NCBI GenBank assembly: GCA_020628165.1
Contig: JAHDFM010000020.1
Span: forward strand, 1 to 64,000
DNA length: 64,000 nucleotides
Reading direction: 5' to 3'
From: Bdellovibrionales bacterium
GTDB lineage: Bacteria > Bdellovibrionota > Bdellovibrionia > Bdellovibrionales > UBA1609
Shown piece after piece: positions 44,674 through 53,974 of the stretch. The translations under genes and the position numbers were made by a program. Position 1 is the stretch's first letter; every line of letters begins with the position of its first letter. Below the pieces are notes generated by a model. That model had not been told where the DNA came from. It did not search any database and was given only the letters and a program-made list of their open reading frames with translations.

Positions 44674-45723
44674 ATGAGTTTAATTTTTCAATGGCAAGAT
44701 ATCAAAACAAGATCTAAAGGACTCACATTTAATGACGTTCTTATCATCCCAGCCAAGTCGCAAGTGCGCTCGCGCAAAGACCCAAAACTAACAACCGCAC
44801 TGACCAATGAAATCAATATTGAGCGCCCCTTCATCAGTGCCAACATGGACACCGTAACCGAATGGGAAATGGCAAACTCCATGCACACACTTGGGGGCTT
44901 TGGCATCATTCACCGCTTTATGACTGTAGGAGAACAGGTGGAACAGGTGAAAAAATTAAAAGAGCTCGGCCATGAAAACGTGGGAACAAGCATTGGGGTC
45001 AATAACGAGTACCAAGCGCGCGCCAACGCTGTTATTGAAGCTGGCGCCAACGTAATCACTGTCGATATTGCCCATGGGCACTCTATATCCATGATGGAAA
45101 CCATGGAGTGGCTAAAGCAAACTCACCCTCACATACAAATCATAGCCGGCAACACAGCGACCCCTGAAGGAACTAAAGATCTTATCAATGCTGGTGCCAA
45201 CGCCATTAAGGTTGGTATTGGCCCGGGGTCTATGTGCACTACCCGTGTGATCACGGGCTGTGGTGTGCCACAACTCACAGCTGTGGCTTTATGCAGTGAA
45301 GAGGCACAAAAGCACGGTGTGCCAGTGATTGCAGACGGTGGTATTCGTACTTCAGGAGATATCGTAAAAGCCCTCTCTGCAGGGGCTAGCACGGTGATGC
45401 TTGGATCTATACTTTCTGGAACCATTGAAGCTCCCGGCGAAATTAGAAATGGTAAAAAGCAATACCGAGGAATGGCTTCAAAGTCGGCGCAAGTTTCATG
45501 GCGTGGTGGCATGGCCGAAGGCATGGCAGCTGAAGGTGAATCCACCTATGTGGCCATCAAAGGACATGTGAAAGATGTTATCAATGAATTGTCAGGAGGC
45601 CTTCGCAGTGGCATGAGCTACATCAACGCAGAGAGCCTCATTGAGATGGGAGAAAAGGCTCGCTTTATGGAAATGAGCCCACAAGGGTACTCAGAGTCCG
45701 TTGCTCACGGCCTGCACATTTAG
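44674..45723 (+). CDS. guaC: GMP reductase / CBS-less IMP dehydrogenase family enzyme
   Basis: A 349-residue TIM-barrel enzyme of the IMPDH/GMPR family: [29 protein letters not shown], catalytic-loop [11 protein letters not shown] (Cys188) and [20 protein letters not shown]. It lacks the CBS pair of typical IMPDH (about 490 residues), and its flap reads [17 protein letters not shown], closer to GMP reductase (GMP to IMP plus ammonia, using NADPH) than to the Arg-Tyr flap of IMPDH. Some residues are IMPDH-like (GTIEAPGEI), so the symbol is a best guess. AGGAG precedes the start. Monocistronic. Confidence 0.8.
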   Translation: MSLIFQWQDIKTRSKGLTFNDVLIIPAKSQVRSRKDPKLTTALTNEINIERPFISANMDTVTEWEMANSMHTLGGFGIIHRFMTVGEQVEQVKKLKELGHENVGTSIGVNNEYQARANAVIEAGANVITVDIAHGHSISMMETMEWLKQTHPHIQIIAGNTATPEGTKDLINAGANAIKVGIGPGSMCTTRVITGCGVPQLTAVALCSEEAQKHGVPVIADGGIRTSGDIVKALSAGASTVMLGSILSGTIEAPGEIRNGKKQYRGMASKSAQVSWRGGMAEGMAAEGESTYVAIKGHVKDVINELSGGLRSGMSYINAESLIEMGEKARFMEMSPQGYSESVAHGLHI

Positions 45724-45938
45724 ACACCACTAACTAGACCATAGAATAGATTTTTATTTGCAAATACCTGTTTGATTATGTCTAGTTCATACATCTTAAT
45801 GACTTAATGTTTCGCATCAGTTTATGAGTTTATTGCCTTATGAATAAGGCTTTGCCAAGGTCGTGGGTTTTTCATAACGTAGTTACAGGCCATAAGGTTA
45901 TCTCCTCCAAAAAGACCGTATTGCTATCTTAAGTTTTT

Positions 45939-45972
45939 AAACCGACTTTATTTTTAAAGTCGGTTTTTTTTT
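45939..45972 (+). terminator. Rho-independent terminator
   Basis: AAACCGACTTTA (45939-45950) and TAAAGTCGGTTT (45955-45966) form a 12-bp perfect stem with a four-base loop. The second arm runs into a continuous T tract that follows the stem. It ends transcription arriving from the GMP reductase gene. Confidence 0.85.
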
Positions 45973-46028
45973 GCTTGTTTCATAGGAAGGTTTGTTTTCT
46001 ATCAGCAGAGGCACTATACTTGAAAGCC

Positions 46029-46832
46029 ATGAGTTCTGCACCGATCGGAGTATTTGATTCGGGATTAGGCGGATTAACAGTTCTAAAAGAACTGGCACAA
46101 CGACTGCCCAATGAGCACTTTGTCTACCTCGGAGACACGGCAAGGCTCCCCTATGGATCAAAATCAATCAATACCATTTACAAATACGCAGAACAAAACA
46201 TTGAGTTTTTGTTAAAGCACGATGTGAAGGCTGTTGTGGCCGCCTGCAACTCAGCGTCTAGTGCCTTGTTAAGTTTCACAGGCAAAGACTTTTCTGTCCC
46301 TGTGATTAACGTGATCGAGCCCGCTTCACAATCAGCCTTAACAACAACAATAACTAACAACATTGCAGTGCTCGGGACTAGAGCAACGGTTCAACAAAAT
46401 GTCTACGAACAGGTGATCACTAAAAACAATCCAAAAGTAAACGTTCATTCTATGGCCTGTCCACTGTTTGTGCCTTTTATAGAAGAAGGGTTGATTGAAG
46501 ACCCTCTTATGAATTTAGTGATTCATAGGTATTTAAGTCCTCTGCTTGCCACCAGTATGGACACCTTAATTTTAGGCTGCACTCACTACCCACTGGTTAA
46601 AAAACAAATTCAAAAAGTGATTGGTAGTTATGTACAAGTTATAGACTCAGCCCCAGCTGTTGCCGACATTCTTCTGCACAAAATGGGCTCAGGCTCACTC
46701 ATTGCCAACACTGAGGCAGAACCGCAAAAGATTGATCTGTGCATCACTGACATCAATAGCCGTTTTGAAGAAGTAGCCACTCGTTTTTTAAAACCCTTGT
46801 CGATTGGTAGTTTAACAGCGACTCAACTTTAA
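46029..46832 (+). CDS. murI: Glutamate racemase
   Basis: It converts L-glutamate to D-glutamate for peptidoglycan. About 267 residues from the ATG at 46029; the frame extends upstream to 45975 but begins there inside the terminator. Family motifs are complete: GVFDSGLGGLTVLKEL, YLGDTARLPYGSKS, the catalytic Cys pair in AACNSASS and LGCTHYPLV. The gene is monocistronic, immediately after the terminator of the preceding gene. Its ribosome-binding site is weak (GAAAG). Confidence 0.92.
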   Translation: MSSAPIGVFDSGLGGLTVLKELAQRLPNEHFVYLGDTARLPYGSKSINTIYKYAEQNIEFLLKHDVKAVVAACNSASSALLSFTGKDFSVPVINVIEPASQSALTTTITNNIAVLGTRATVQQNVYEQVITKNNPKVNVHSMACPLFVPFIEEGLIEDPLMNLVIHRYLSPLLATSMDTLILGCTHYPLVKKQIQKVIGSYVQVIDSAPAVADILLHKMGSGSLIANTEAEPQKIDLCITDINSRFEEVATRFLKPLSIGSLTATQL

Positions 46833-46929
46833 CGCACCCATCAGCAATAATTTAGAACTTATTTATCATCAACCCCAATAAGGCTCAGTAATTATTGAAC
46901 GTATATTGTTATAATAAATAATTTGAAGT

Positions 46930-48957
46930 CTAAAAGTTATATCCAGAAAAATCTAATAAGTTACTGTTTTTTTTAACGACTGTATTTATGTATTCTCTCA
47001 AGTTGTGCCCTAGGCGTTTAAATTCACTTAAAAGCTCTGAGTCAGAATTCTCCATGTAATAATTTAAAAAATCATCAGTGAGAAGCTCATCAAATGTTTT
47101 GTTTGGTGCAACCAAAAATTGCAATGCCAGTTCTAAAACTGAATCATTCAACTGCTCATTGAAATTTCTCGTTAAATCATCCTGGGAATCAGCAACATTA
47201 CCTTGCTCCTCCTTATAAGAATCACTTTCTGATTCAACCCCACTCTCTTCACCCTCATAATTGCTAATATAAACGGATTCTGGATCTGCATCGTCTACTA
47301 CAATCATGCCAATATCATTGAATTTGTTATTATATCTAGCATCATTGACTCTATCAAAAGCAACGCCACCTCTAGATAAAACATTAATACGTTCTTGTTC
47401 TTCAGCCCTTACAACTTGAAATTCATGAGCTAGAACAGAGTAATCTACGGACCCTCTTAACCTAACTTCGTCCGGATTAAAACCAGAATCTGACAGAAAC
47501 TTATCAATTCCTCCCTTATAATGAACCTTTATAAAGTTATATAAATTTTTAGTGTTTTTAAAAATTCTGTATCCGTTTTTATGTTTCTCCCCAAGAGCAA
47601 ACTCTTGATATGTCATTTGTTTATTTTGACTGCTAAAATTATCTAAGTATTCATTCATTAAGGGGCTCAATCGAAACCTTGTAGAGCTTAATTCTTTTAA
47701 ATTAAAACTATATTTATGCAAATCTTGAAAAAATTTTTTTGCAAAAGAAATCTTATACTGGATATACTGCCTATAGCTATCTGTTCGCAAATCATCTAAA
47801 TATATTCCGGCATTTTCAAGGTGTTCTTTCCAAGTTAAAAAACTGGCTTCAATGTTTAAAAATGAATAAAGGCTACTTGGTGAGCTTCCTAACTTTTTAA
47901 AGACTCGCAAGTACCTTTTTAATCTCGAATTATTTCTTTGAAAACTGACCGAGCTGTACATTGATATATCAGCCCCTTCATTTTTTAAAAATCTAAAAAA
48001 TTGATAAATTAACTGTATTTTCTCATCTATTCTTTTTCTTTCAGCAAGTCGTCTTTCTTCTTTTAAATTAATGCCAGCATTTTCTAAATGTTTTTCCCAT
48101 GACTCATCTTTATAATGTGTGTTTAAAAAAGTGTATATGAAAGAAGGAATATCTCCTAACTTTTTATACTTTTTCATGTAAGCCTTAATTTTCTTATGGT
48201 TATGTTGATAATTCATTGTACTATACATATCAACATGAGCACTCTGAGCTTTCAAATACCTAAAAAAACCATATATATCTGCAAGGTTTTTTTCATTTTT
48301 TAGAGCAAGACTTTCTACCCTTACTTTCTCTAAATTGACTCCACTTTTTATGATGTGCTCTTCCCAAGTCAGTTCTTTTGCCTTTCTAATCAAAAAAGTA
48401 TAAATGACAGAGGGTTTATCTCCTAATTTTTCAAAAGTTTTCAAAAATGCAATGAGCTGAGGGTCATTACTTTTATAATTAACAGTTTCAAACAGAGAGA
48501 TATCTACTTTTGATTGTTCTAAAAATCTAAAAAATTCGTAAATTAAATCTAACTTTTCCTGTTTTTCTTTTTCTTCACTTTCCTTTTTAAGTTTATCTAA
48601 ATCAACACCACTCAGCTTGATATGTTCTTGCCATGTCTTTTTTTTTGCTTCTTTATTTTTATCTAAAAAACTTGAAATTAATGACGGCTTATCGCCAAGC
48701 TTTTTAAAAGCTTTGAGATGTCTTACCAATTCAGCATTATTAGTTCTAAATTGACTATTTCTGAATAGTTTAACACTTACTTTTTTTGACTCTAAATACC
48801 TGAATAATTCATAAATTAAACTTAATTTTTCTTCGGCCGAAAGCTCTGTTGGTATATGACTACTGCAACTAATTTTCTCACTACGCTTTCTTGGTGATGC
48901 ATTTACATCAACACTTACAATTAAAAGTGTCGTTATTAAAAAAGTTATGATTATCAT
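46930..48957 (-). CDS. Exported protein with five tandem about-90-residue helical repeats
   Basis: A 675-residue protein with a signal peptide (IIITFLITTLLIVSVDVNA). Residues about 44-122, 134-212, 222-300, 312-390 and a diverged fifth at 402-500 repeat the plan 'LIYxFFRFLxxxxxDISxF', 'FxKLGDxPSxIYTFL', 'TWEEHLxxxGINL'. Linkers are Lys/Glu-rich coiled helices. The core (LG-x-x-PS plus W-x-x-H-L-x-x-x-G) recalls homing-endonuclease-associated HNH_repeat units, which bind nucleic acid, although this protein is exported. The C-terminal about 170 residues are acidic and low-complexity, then helical. No enzyme motif. Function unknown. Monocistronic. Confidence 0.7.
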   Translation of the reverse strand: MIIITFLITTLLIVSVDVNASPRKRSEKISCSSHIPTELSAEEKLSLIYELFRYLESKKVSVKLFRNSQFRTNNAELVRHLKAFKKLGDKPSLISSFLDKNKEAKKKTWQEHIKLSGVDLDKLKKESEEKEKQEKLDLIYEFFRFLEQSKVDISLFETVNYKSNDPQLIAFLKTFEKLGDKPSVIYTFLIRKAKELTWEEHIIKSGVNLEKVRVESLALKNEKNLADIYGFFRYLKAQSAHVDMYSTMNYQHNHKKIKAYMKKYKKLGDIPSFIYTFLNTHYKDESWEKHLENAGINLKEERRLAERKRIDEKIQLIYQFFRFLKNEGADISMYSSVSFQRNNSRLKRYLRVFKKLGSSPSSLYSFLNIEASFLTWKEHLENAGIYLDDLRTDSYRQYIQYKISFAKKFFQDLHKYSFNLKELSSTRFRLSPLMNEYLDNFSSQNKQMTYQEFALGEKHKNGYRIFKNTKNLYNFIKVHYKGGIDKFLSDSGFNPDEVRLRGSVDYSVLAHEFQVVRAEEQERINVLSRGGVAFDRVNDARYNNKFNDIGMIVVDDADPESVYISNYEGEESGVESESDSYKEEQGNVADSQDDLTRNFNEQLNDSVLELALQFLVAPNKTFDELLTDDFLNYYMENSDSELLSEFKRLGHNLREYINTVVKKNSNLLDFSGYNF

Positions 48958-49271
48958 TGAGCATTCCCATAAAAAATTTAGTATTTACAAATATATAGAG
49001 CAAAAAACTTGCCAAGTTATGGTAAAAATTCCGAGATAACTAAACTCTCAAAATCAATTATAAATTTTCTTTACCTAAGAATCGTCTAAAATACTGCTAA
49101 CGACACCTTCGAAATAACCTACTATTTTATGTGAATTATTTTCAAGATGATGGCCAAAACCTGAACATTTTTGTATTACTTTTTTACTTTTAAAAGGCCT
49201 AAAAGTGCAGATTATCAAGTTTTATCAGTGGTATGTATATTGCTAATTAGTAAATATAAAGGACTGTTTTT
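48958..49271. other. Divergent intergenic region
   Basis: AT-rich spacer between the repeat-protein gene and two small secreted-protein genes. It must hold promoters for both directions, but I see no well-formed pair of hexamers, operator palindrome or repeat copy that I can defend. Confidence 0.35.
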
Positions 49272-49559
49272 GTGAATAAATTTTTAATAATTAAACTAAT
49301 TTTGCTTATATCTATGTCAGCGCTCCAAGTGAGTGCGAAGTCAATCACACCACCAGATGAGTGCGATCAGTATTATGACAAAGCTCAAAGAATCACATGT
49401 TGCACAAACAAGAAAAGCTTGAACCCCCCAAAAAGCGCAACTATGTTCAATAAAAAAGATGGTCTAGGAATGCATTGTTACTCAGAAGATCTTTTTGAGA
49501 AAATGCGCAAAGAAATTGAAAATATGGAAGAGTCTCGACAACAGGGCGCACCCCTCTAA
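49272..49559 (+). CDS. Small secreted Cys-containing protein
   Basis: A 95-residue protein starting at GTG behind AGGA. The signal peptide (IIKLILLISMSALQVSA) is cleaved before KSI. The mature part holds four Cys residues (ECDQYYD, TCCTNKK and GMHCYSE), enough for two disulphides in the periplasm. A charged helix closes the chain. No family recognised. It is followed 18 bases later by another small secreted protein, so the two probably form a bicistronic unit. Confidence 0.6.
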   Translation: MNKFLIIKLILLISMSALQVSAKSITPPDECDQYYDKAQRITCCTNKKSLNPPKSATMFNKKDGLGMHCYSEDLFEKMRKEIENMEESRQQGAPL

Positions 49560-49577
49560 ATTGAACAAGGAAATCAT

Positions 49578-49853
49578 ATGAAATTTTTAATGAATGCACT
49601 CGTTTTATTTTTGGCACTCTTTTACTTCAACACTTCTTTGGCTTATGTCAATGATGAGATTTCTGATGTTGATTCTTCAACCGAAATTTTTAGTGAAAGT
49701 GATTATGAGCTGACGAGCACTGATTTTAGCAGAACTCCAATAAGTGAGTACTTATTCAATTGCCTTTATGTGACCCCTCTAAGTAACGATAAGTCGAAAA
49801 ATTTTGATCTCTGTTTACAAGCATACTCTGTTCTCAAAAAAACAACAAAGTGA
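49578..49853 (+). CDS. Small secreted acidic protein
   Basis: A 91-residue protein with AAGGA before its ATG and a signal peptide (LMNALVLFLALFYFNTSLA). The mature region is short and acidic (DEISDVDSSTEIFSESDYE), then has two Cys residues in LFNCLYVT and DLCLQAY that may form one disulphide. No family recognised. Cotranscribed with the preceding secreted protein by position. Confidence 0.6.
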   Translation: MKFLMNALVLFLALFYFNTSLAYVNDEISDVDSSTEIFSESDYELTSTDFSRTPISEYLFNCLYVTPLSNDKSKNFDLCLQAYSVLKKTTK

Positions 49854-49930
49854 TTTATTCTATTTTTTCACTTTCTTATACTATGAAGTCATTTTTAAAA
49901 TTGAAACTTCCCTGAAACACCTAGGGTTTA

Positions 49931-51166
49931 CTAATTAACTTTATGAACTTGATTACTAGACACAACAAACTCACCCATCATCTCATGCTGGTTGTAATTG
50001 CTAGCCATCACCGCACCGTAAGCGCCGGCATCTAGAATAGCTAACCAGTCATCCTGTTTTAACTCTTTCAGTAAACGGTCGCTCCCCAACACATCTGAAG
50101 ACTCACAAATAGGCCCAACAACATCGTAAAGAACATCTTTTCCGTCTGTGTTTTCAATCACTGGAACTATATTATGAGTGGCGCTGTATAAACATGGGCG
50201 CATTAAATGGTGCATGCCTGTATTAAGAATAGCAAAGTTTTTATAGTTGTTATTTTTAATGTACTCCACCCGGCCCAACAAAGCACCAAAGCGAGCCACT
50301 AACACTCGCCCTGGTTCGCAAATTAATGTGCCGGGAAAGTTTTGAGTCTTGGCCTTTACCAGCGCACAGTACTCATCTATGAGCGATAAGTCTGTTGTTT
50401 CATCGATGGTGTTGTAGTTGATTCCTAAGCCACCACCTATGTCTAAAGATTGTAAGTTCCACAGTGGGTTTTGCTCTAATGTTTTATATACGTTGATCGT
50501 TTTTTCAATGGCATCAGCAAAACTCTGTGTGTCTTTAATTTGTGAGCCAATATGGATGCTCATGCCTTGCAAGTTGAGCTGGTCTTTATAATCACTCACA
50601 ACCAGATCAATTTTACCGGCGTCACTGAAGTCTAAACCAAACTTATTTTCTCTAAAGCCTGTTGTAATATAAGGGTGAGTTTCAGGGTTCACATCTGGGT
50701 TAAAACGAATGCCAATAGGAGCAACCACACCAAGCTTTTTAGAGATTTGAGCGATGCGCTCTAGCTCCGGCAGACTCTCAACATTGATTTGATAAATACC
50801 TAACTTTAAGCACTCGGTGATTTCTTTTACAGACTTACCAACGCCAGAAAAAATAATATCGCTTGCAAGAAAGTGATTCTCCATAGCAAGCTTTACTTCC
50901 CCCAAGGAGACCACATCCACATGTGCGCCTAATGATTTTAATTTTTGTAAAATGAGAGGGTGCGAATTGGCCTTCATGGCATAGTGAACGCGTAAATCCT
51001 GACTGGCTTTTTTCAAACCCTTTGCAAAGTAATCGAAGCGAGATTCAATGCCATCGAGGTCATAAAGATAAAACGGCTCTTCCTGATTTTTACATATGTC
51101 AGAGACTGAATAGCTCAGTTCTTTGTTAGCAATTACCAGTTGATTATCAATGATTGAAAATGCCAT
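49931..51166 (-). CDS. lysA: Diaminopimelate decarboxylase
   Basis: Decarboxylates meso-diaminopimelate to lysine using pyridoxal phosphate. The 411-residue length is typical. The PLP Lys lies in VHYAMKANSHP; the phosphate-binding and substrate motifs SLDIGGGLGINY, CEPGRVLVARFG and GPICESSDVLG are intact. It lies 15 bases after lysC on the same strand, so lysC-lysA form an operon covering the first and last steps of lysine synthesis. dapD is divergent, 2 kb away. Confidence 0.93.
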   Translation of the reverse strand: MAFSIIDNQLVIANKELSYSVSDICKNQEEPFYLYDLDGIESRFDYFAKGLKKASQDLRVHYAMKANSHPLILQKLKSLGAHVDVVSLGEVKLAMENHFLASDIIFSGVGKSVKEITECLKLGIYQINVESLPELERIAQISKKLGVVAPIGIRFNPDVNPETHPYITTGFRENKFGLDFSDAGKIDLVVSDYKDQLNLQGMSIHIGSQIKDTQSFADAIEKTINVYKTLEQNPLWNLQSLDIGGGLGINYNTIDETTDLSLIDEYCALVKAKTQNFPGTLICEPGRVLVARFGALLGRVEYIKNNNYKNFAILNTGMHHLMRPCLYSATHNIVPVIENTDGKDVLYDVVGPICESSDVLGSDRLLKELKQDDWLAILDAGAYGAVMASNYNQHEMMGEFVVSSNQVHKVN

Positions 51167-51181
51167 AACACCTGCTTTTAT

Positions 51182-52414
51182 TTAATTTGTGGCATCTAAG
51201 CCAAACTCAGTGTGTAAACTTGTTGCCGCGAGCTGCAAATGCGCCTTATCAACAATGGCACTCACCTTTATATCTGACGTTGTTACTAACTCAACATCGA
51301 TGCCATTGTCGCTAAGCACTTTGAAAAAACGATAAGCCACCCCAGAGTAGTTGCGCATGCCCACTCCGATAATAGAGATTTTAGCTTTATCTTGTAAAAC
51401 AGACACCCCAAGCTCCCCACCATAATTTTTTTCAAGCACATCTTTAGCCACCTCTAACTCAGACATGGGCAAAGAAAAGGCAAGTCTCTGCCCCTCTTCG
51501 TTGTAGGACTGGGTGATGATATCAATAACTACATTGTTCTCAGAAAGTTTAGAAAACAAATCGGCTATGAATTTTGTTCCCTTGGGAACTGGAAATAACT
51601 TTATCACAGCGGTTAATGGTTCATGAGTGACTGCAGAAACAACGGGGTTCTCCATGTTTTTCTCCTCAGGCAAGATCCAAGTGCCTTCTCTGGTTTCAAA
51701 TGTAGAGCGTAAATGAATTTTAATTTTGTATTTGGCAGCTAGCTCCACACAACGAAAGTGCAAAACTTTAGAACCCAGTGAAGCCATTTCCATCATCTCA
51801 TCGTAATTGAGTGTGGGGATTTCTTTTGCTTTTGGAATGAGTCTTGGGTCCGCAGTGAAAACGGCTGGCACATCTGTATAAATTTCACAAGAATCTGCTT
51901 GAATGGAGGCCGCCAGAGCAACCGCTGTGGTGTCAGAGCCCCCTCTTCCAAGAGTTGTAATTTTATTGGAAGAATCCACTCCTTGAAAGCCAGCCACGAT
52001 AGGGATCATTTGGTTATTAACCAGACCGAGTAATTTTTCGCTGTTAATATTGAGGATTCTTGCCTGAGAGTGAAGCGAATCTGTGTTAATACCTAATTGG
52101 TAAGCAAGCAAAGGAGCTGCTTTCAATCCCCTTTTTTCAAGAGCGATGGCCAACAAAGAGATCGATACTTGCTCTCCAGATGCGAGCAGCATATCGTAGG
52201 CTTCTCCGCGATATCTGGGGTCAACTTGGTGAGCCATTGAGACCAAGCGATTGGTTTCACCACTCATTGCTGATGCAACCAAGATGGGTCTTTGCCCTTT
52301 TTGCACGTCTTGATAGATTCTTTCAGCTACCTTTTCAATTCTTTCAACGGAACCGACGGAGGTTCCACCAAACTTCTTGACCACAATGCGAGAATGGGTT
52401 TTTATCTCTTCCAT
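51182..52414 (-). CDS. lysC: Aspartate kinase
   Basis: Phosphorylates aspartate, the first step to lysine, DAP, threonine and methionine. The kinase domain begins IVVKKFGGTSVGSVERIEK and contains TTLGRGGSDTTAVALAASI and CEIYTDVPAVFTADPRLI. Two C-terminal ACT domains (about residues 270-405) suggest feedback control by lysine and/or threonine. I take the ATG at 52414; a GTG at 52426 adds four residues and neither has a clear ribosome-binding site. First gene of the lysC-lysA operon, divergent from the M14 gene across about 20-30 bases, so the promoters overlap. Confidence 0.93.
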   Translation of the reverse strand: MEEIKTHSRIVVKKFGGTSVGSVERIEKVAERIYQDVQKGQRPILVASAMSGETNRLVSMAHQVDPRYRGEAYDMLLASGEQVSISLLAIALEKRGLKAAPLLAYQLGINTDSLHSQARILNINSEKLLGLVNNQMIPIVAGFQGVDSSNKITTLGRGGSDTTAVALAASIQADSCEIYTDVPAVFTADPRLIPKAKEIPTLNYDEMMEMASLGSKVLHFRCVELAAKYKIKIHLRSTFETREGTWILPEEKNMENPVVSAVTHEPLTAVIKLFPVPKGTKFIADLFSKLSENNVVIDIITQSYNEEGQRLAFSLPMSELEVAKDVLEKNYGGELGVSVLQDKAKISIIGVGMRNYSGVAYRFFKVLSDNGIDVELVTTSDIKVSAIVDKAHLQLAATSLHTEFGLDATN

Positions 52415-52445
52415 AGCAGAACACACTACACTATGAGGTTGTCTT

Positions 52446-53105
52446 TTGAAAAGTTTTATCTTCGCAAAAAGCGTGAATAATCTTCCAATTATGGCTCACC
52501 AATTTGGCGAAACTGGCCCTGAAGTTCTTATCTTGGGCGGCGTTCACGGCGATGAGTGGGAAGGTGTTTTTGCTGCCAAAGCACTCCTTGGCAGTTTTTT
52601 ACAAAAATACGATTACAATTTAAAAATAACCTTGGTGCCGGAATTTAACGTGGATGGCGTGGTAAAAAAACAAAGAAAAAATGCCAACTCCGTCGACCTT
52701 AACCGCAACCTTCCTTCTAACGATTGGACCGCCAATGTAGCCAAAGAAAAATATCATCCAGGCAATGAGCCTTGCAGCGAACCTGAAAACAAAGGCTTGG
52801 TTAAATGGCTTCAAGAGCACCAACCAAAAATGATTTTCAGCCTCCACTCATGGAAGCCTGTGCTTAATACCAATGGTGATTGTCAACCAGAGGCCGAAGC
52901 ACTCGCTAAGCACACCAATTATGAAATTGTGGAGTCTATTGGCTACCCGACACCGGGGTGTCTAGGTACTTACTGTGGGCTTGAAAACAACATGCCCACA
53001 CTCACATATGAAATAGAACGAAACATTGATGAAAAACTCATTAATGAAATTCATATCCCCGCCATTTTAGCAGCCCTAAAAACAACCGAAAGTCGATTCA
53101 ACTAA
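52446..53105 (+). CDS. M14-family zinc metallopeptidase, MpaA/AstE-like
   Basis: A 219-residue cytoplasmic zinc enzyme starting at TTG; an ATG at codon 16 would cut into the fold. The zinc ligands are His34 and Glu37 in GGVHGDEWEG and His134 in FSLHSW. VDLNRNLP supplies the substrate Arg region, and the catalytic Glu is in LTYEIER. Relatives include the murein-peptide amidase MpaA, which frees DAP from peptidoglycan peptides, and succinylglutamate desuccinylase AstE. It lies 17 bases before dapD and beside lysC/lysA, so a role in DAP recycling or removal of a succinyl group from DAP is attractive but unproven. Confidence 0.78.
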   Translation: MKSFIFAKSVNNLPIMAHQFGETGPEVLILGGVHGDEWEGVFAAKALLGSFLQKYDYNLKITLVPEFNVDGVVKKQRKNANSVDLNRNLPSNDWTANVAKEKYHPGNEPCSEPENKGLVKWLQEHQPKMIFSLHSWKPVLNTNGDCQPEAEALAKHTNYEIVESIGYPTPGCLGTYCGLENNMPTLTYEIERNIDEKLINEIHIPAILAALKTTESRFN

Positions 53106-53122
53106 ATAAAAAGGAATAAACT

Positions 53123-53950
53123 ATGTCTGAGCACGCTCAATTACAAAATAAAATCACAGAACTTTTCTCTACTGATGGTGTTGACCTCAACGCCCCAGAA
53201 AACCAAGAAGCTATCCACTCAGTTATTAATTTGCTTGATAAAGGTGAGTTGCGAGTGTGCGAAAAAGTGAACAATGAGTGGCAAGTGAACTCTTGGGTGA
53301 AACAAGCCATCTTACTTTTCTTTAGAACTGCAAAGTTAGGCCCGGTTAAATGTGAAGATTTAAGCTTCTATGACAAGGTTCCATTAAAACAGTGGGATGG
53401 CTCTGAGGGTGTTCGTGTTGTGCCTCATGCTCTAGCCAGAAAAGGGTCTTTCATTGCAAAAGGGACGATTTTAATGCCTTCTTATGTTAATATTGGAGCC
53501 TTCGTCGATAGTGGTAGTATGGTTGACACTTGGGCCACTGTTGGCTCTTGTGCCCAAGTTGGTAAAAACGTTCACCTGTCTGGTGGTGTTGGTCTTGGAG
53601 GCGTATTAGAGCCCTTACAAGCAACCCCAGTGATTGTTGAAGACAATTGTTTTATCGGAAGTCGTTGTATCATTGTTGAGGGTGCGATCATCGAAGAAGG
53701 CGCAGTGATTGGAGCTGGTGTGACGATCACGGCGAGCACAAAAATCATTGATGTCACAGAAAGCAAACCAACTATCTACAAAGGACGCGTTCCGAAAAAC
53801 TCTGTGGTCATTCCTGGAACGATCAATAAAAATTTTGCAGCTGGTGAGTTCGGAGTTCCAGCAGCTCTTATTATTGGCAAGCGCAGTGAGAGCACTGATA
53901 AGAAAACATCGCTCAATAGTGCCTTGCGTGAGTTTGAAGTTTCAGTTTAA
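53123..53950 (+). CDS. dapD: 2,3,4,5-tetrahydropyridine-2,6-dicarboxylate N-succinyltransferase
   Basis: Transfers succinyl from succinyl-CoA to tetrahydrodipicolinate in the succinylase branch of DAP synthesis. The 275-residue length equals the family. The left-handed beta-helix repeats are clear in PSYVNIGAFVDSGSMVDTWA, then GKNVHLSGGVGLGGVLEPLQ and IVEGAIIEEGAVIGAGV. The start follows AAGGAA. It is cotranscribed with the upstream M14 peptidase gene. Its partner dapE is not in the window. Confidence 0.95.
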   Translation: MSEHAQLQNKITELFSTDGVDLNAPENQEAIHSVINLLDKGELRVCEKVNNEWQVNSWVKQAILLFFRTAKLGPVKCEDLSFYDKVPLKQWDGSEGVRVVPHALARKGSFIAKGTILMPSYVNIGAFVDSGSMVDTWATVGSCAQVGKNVHLSGGVGLGGVLEPLQATPVIVEDNCFIGSRCIIVEGAIIEEGAVIGAGVTITASTKIIDVTESKPTIYKGRVPKNSVVIPGTINKNFAAGEFGVPAALIIGKRSESTDKKTSLNSALREFEVSV

Positions 53951-53974
53951 AACGTCGTTAAGTTTTCTTAAAAA

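Noticed and set aside
46930-48957. TPR-repeat protein
   Set aside because: The unit is about 90 residues with conserved Trp-His and Gly-Pro-Ser positions, not the 34-residue TPR pattern.
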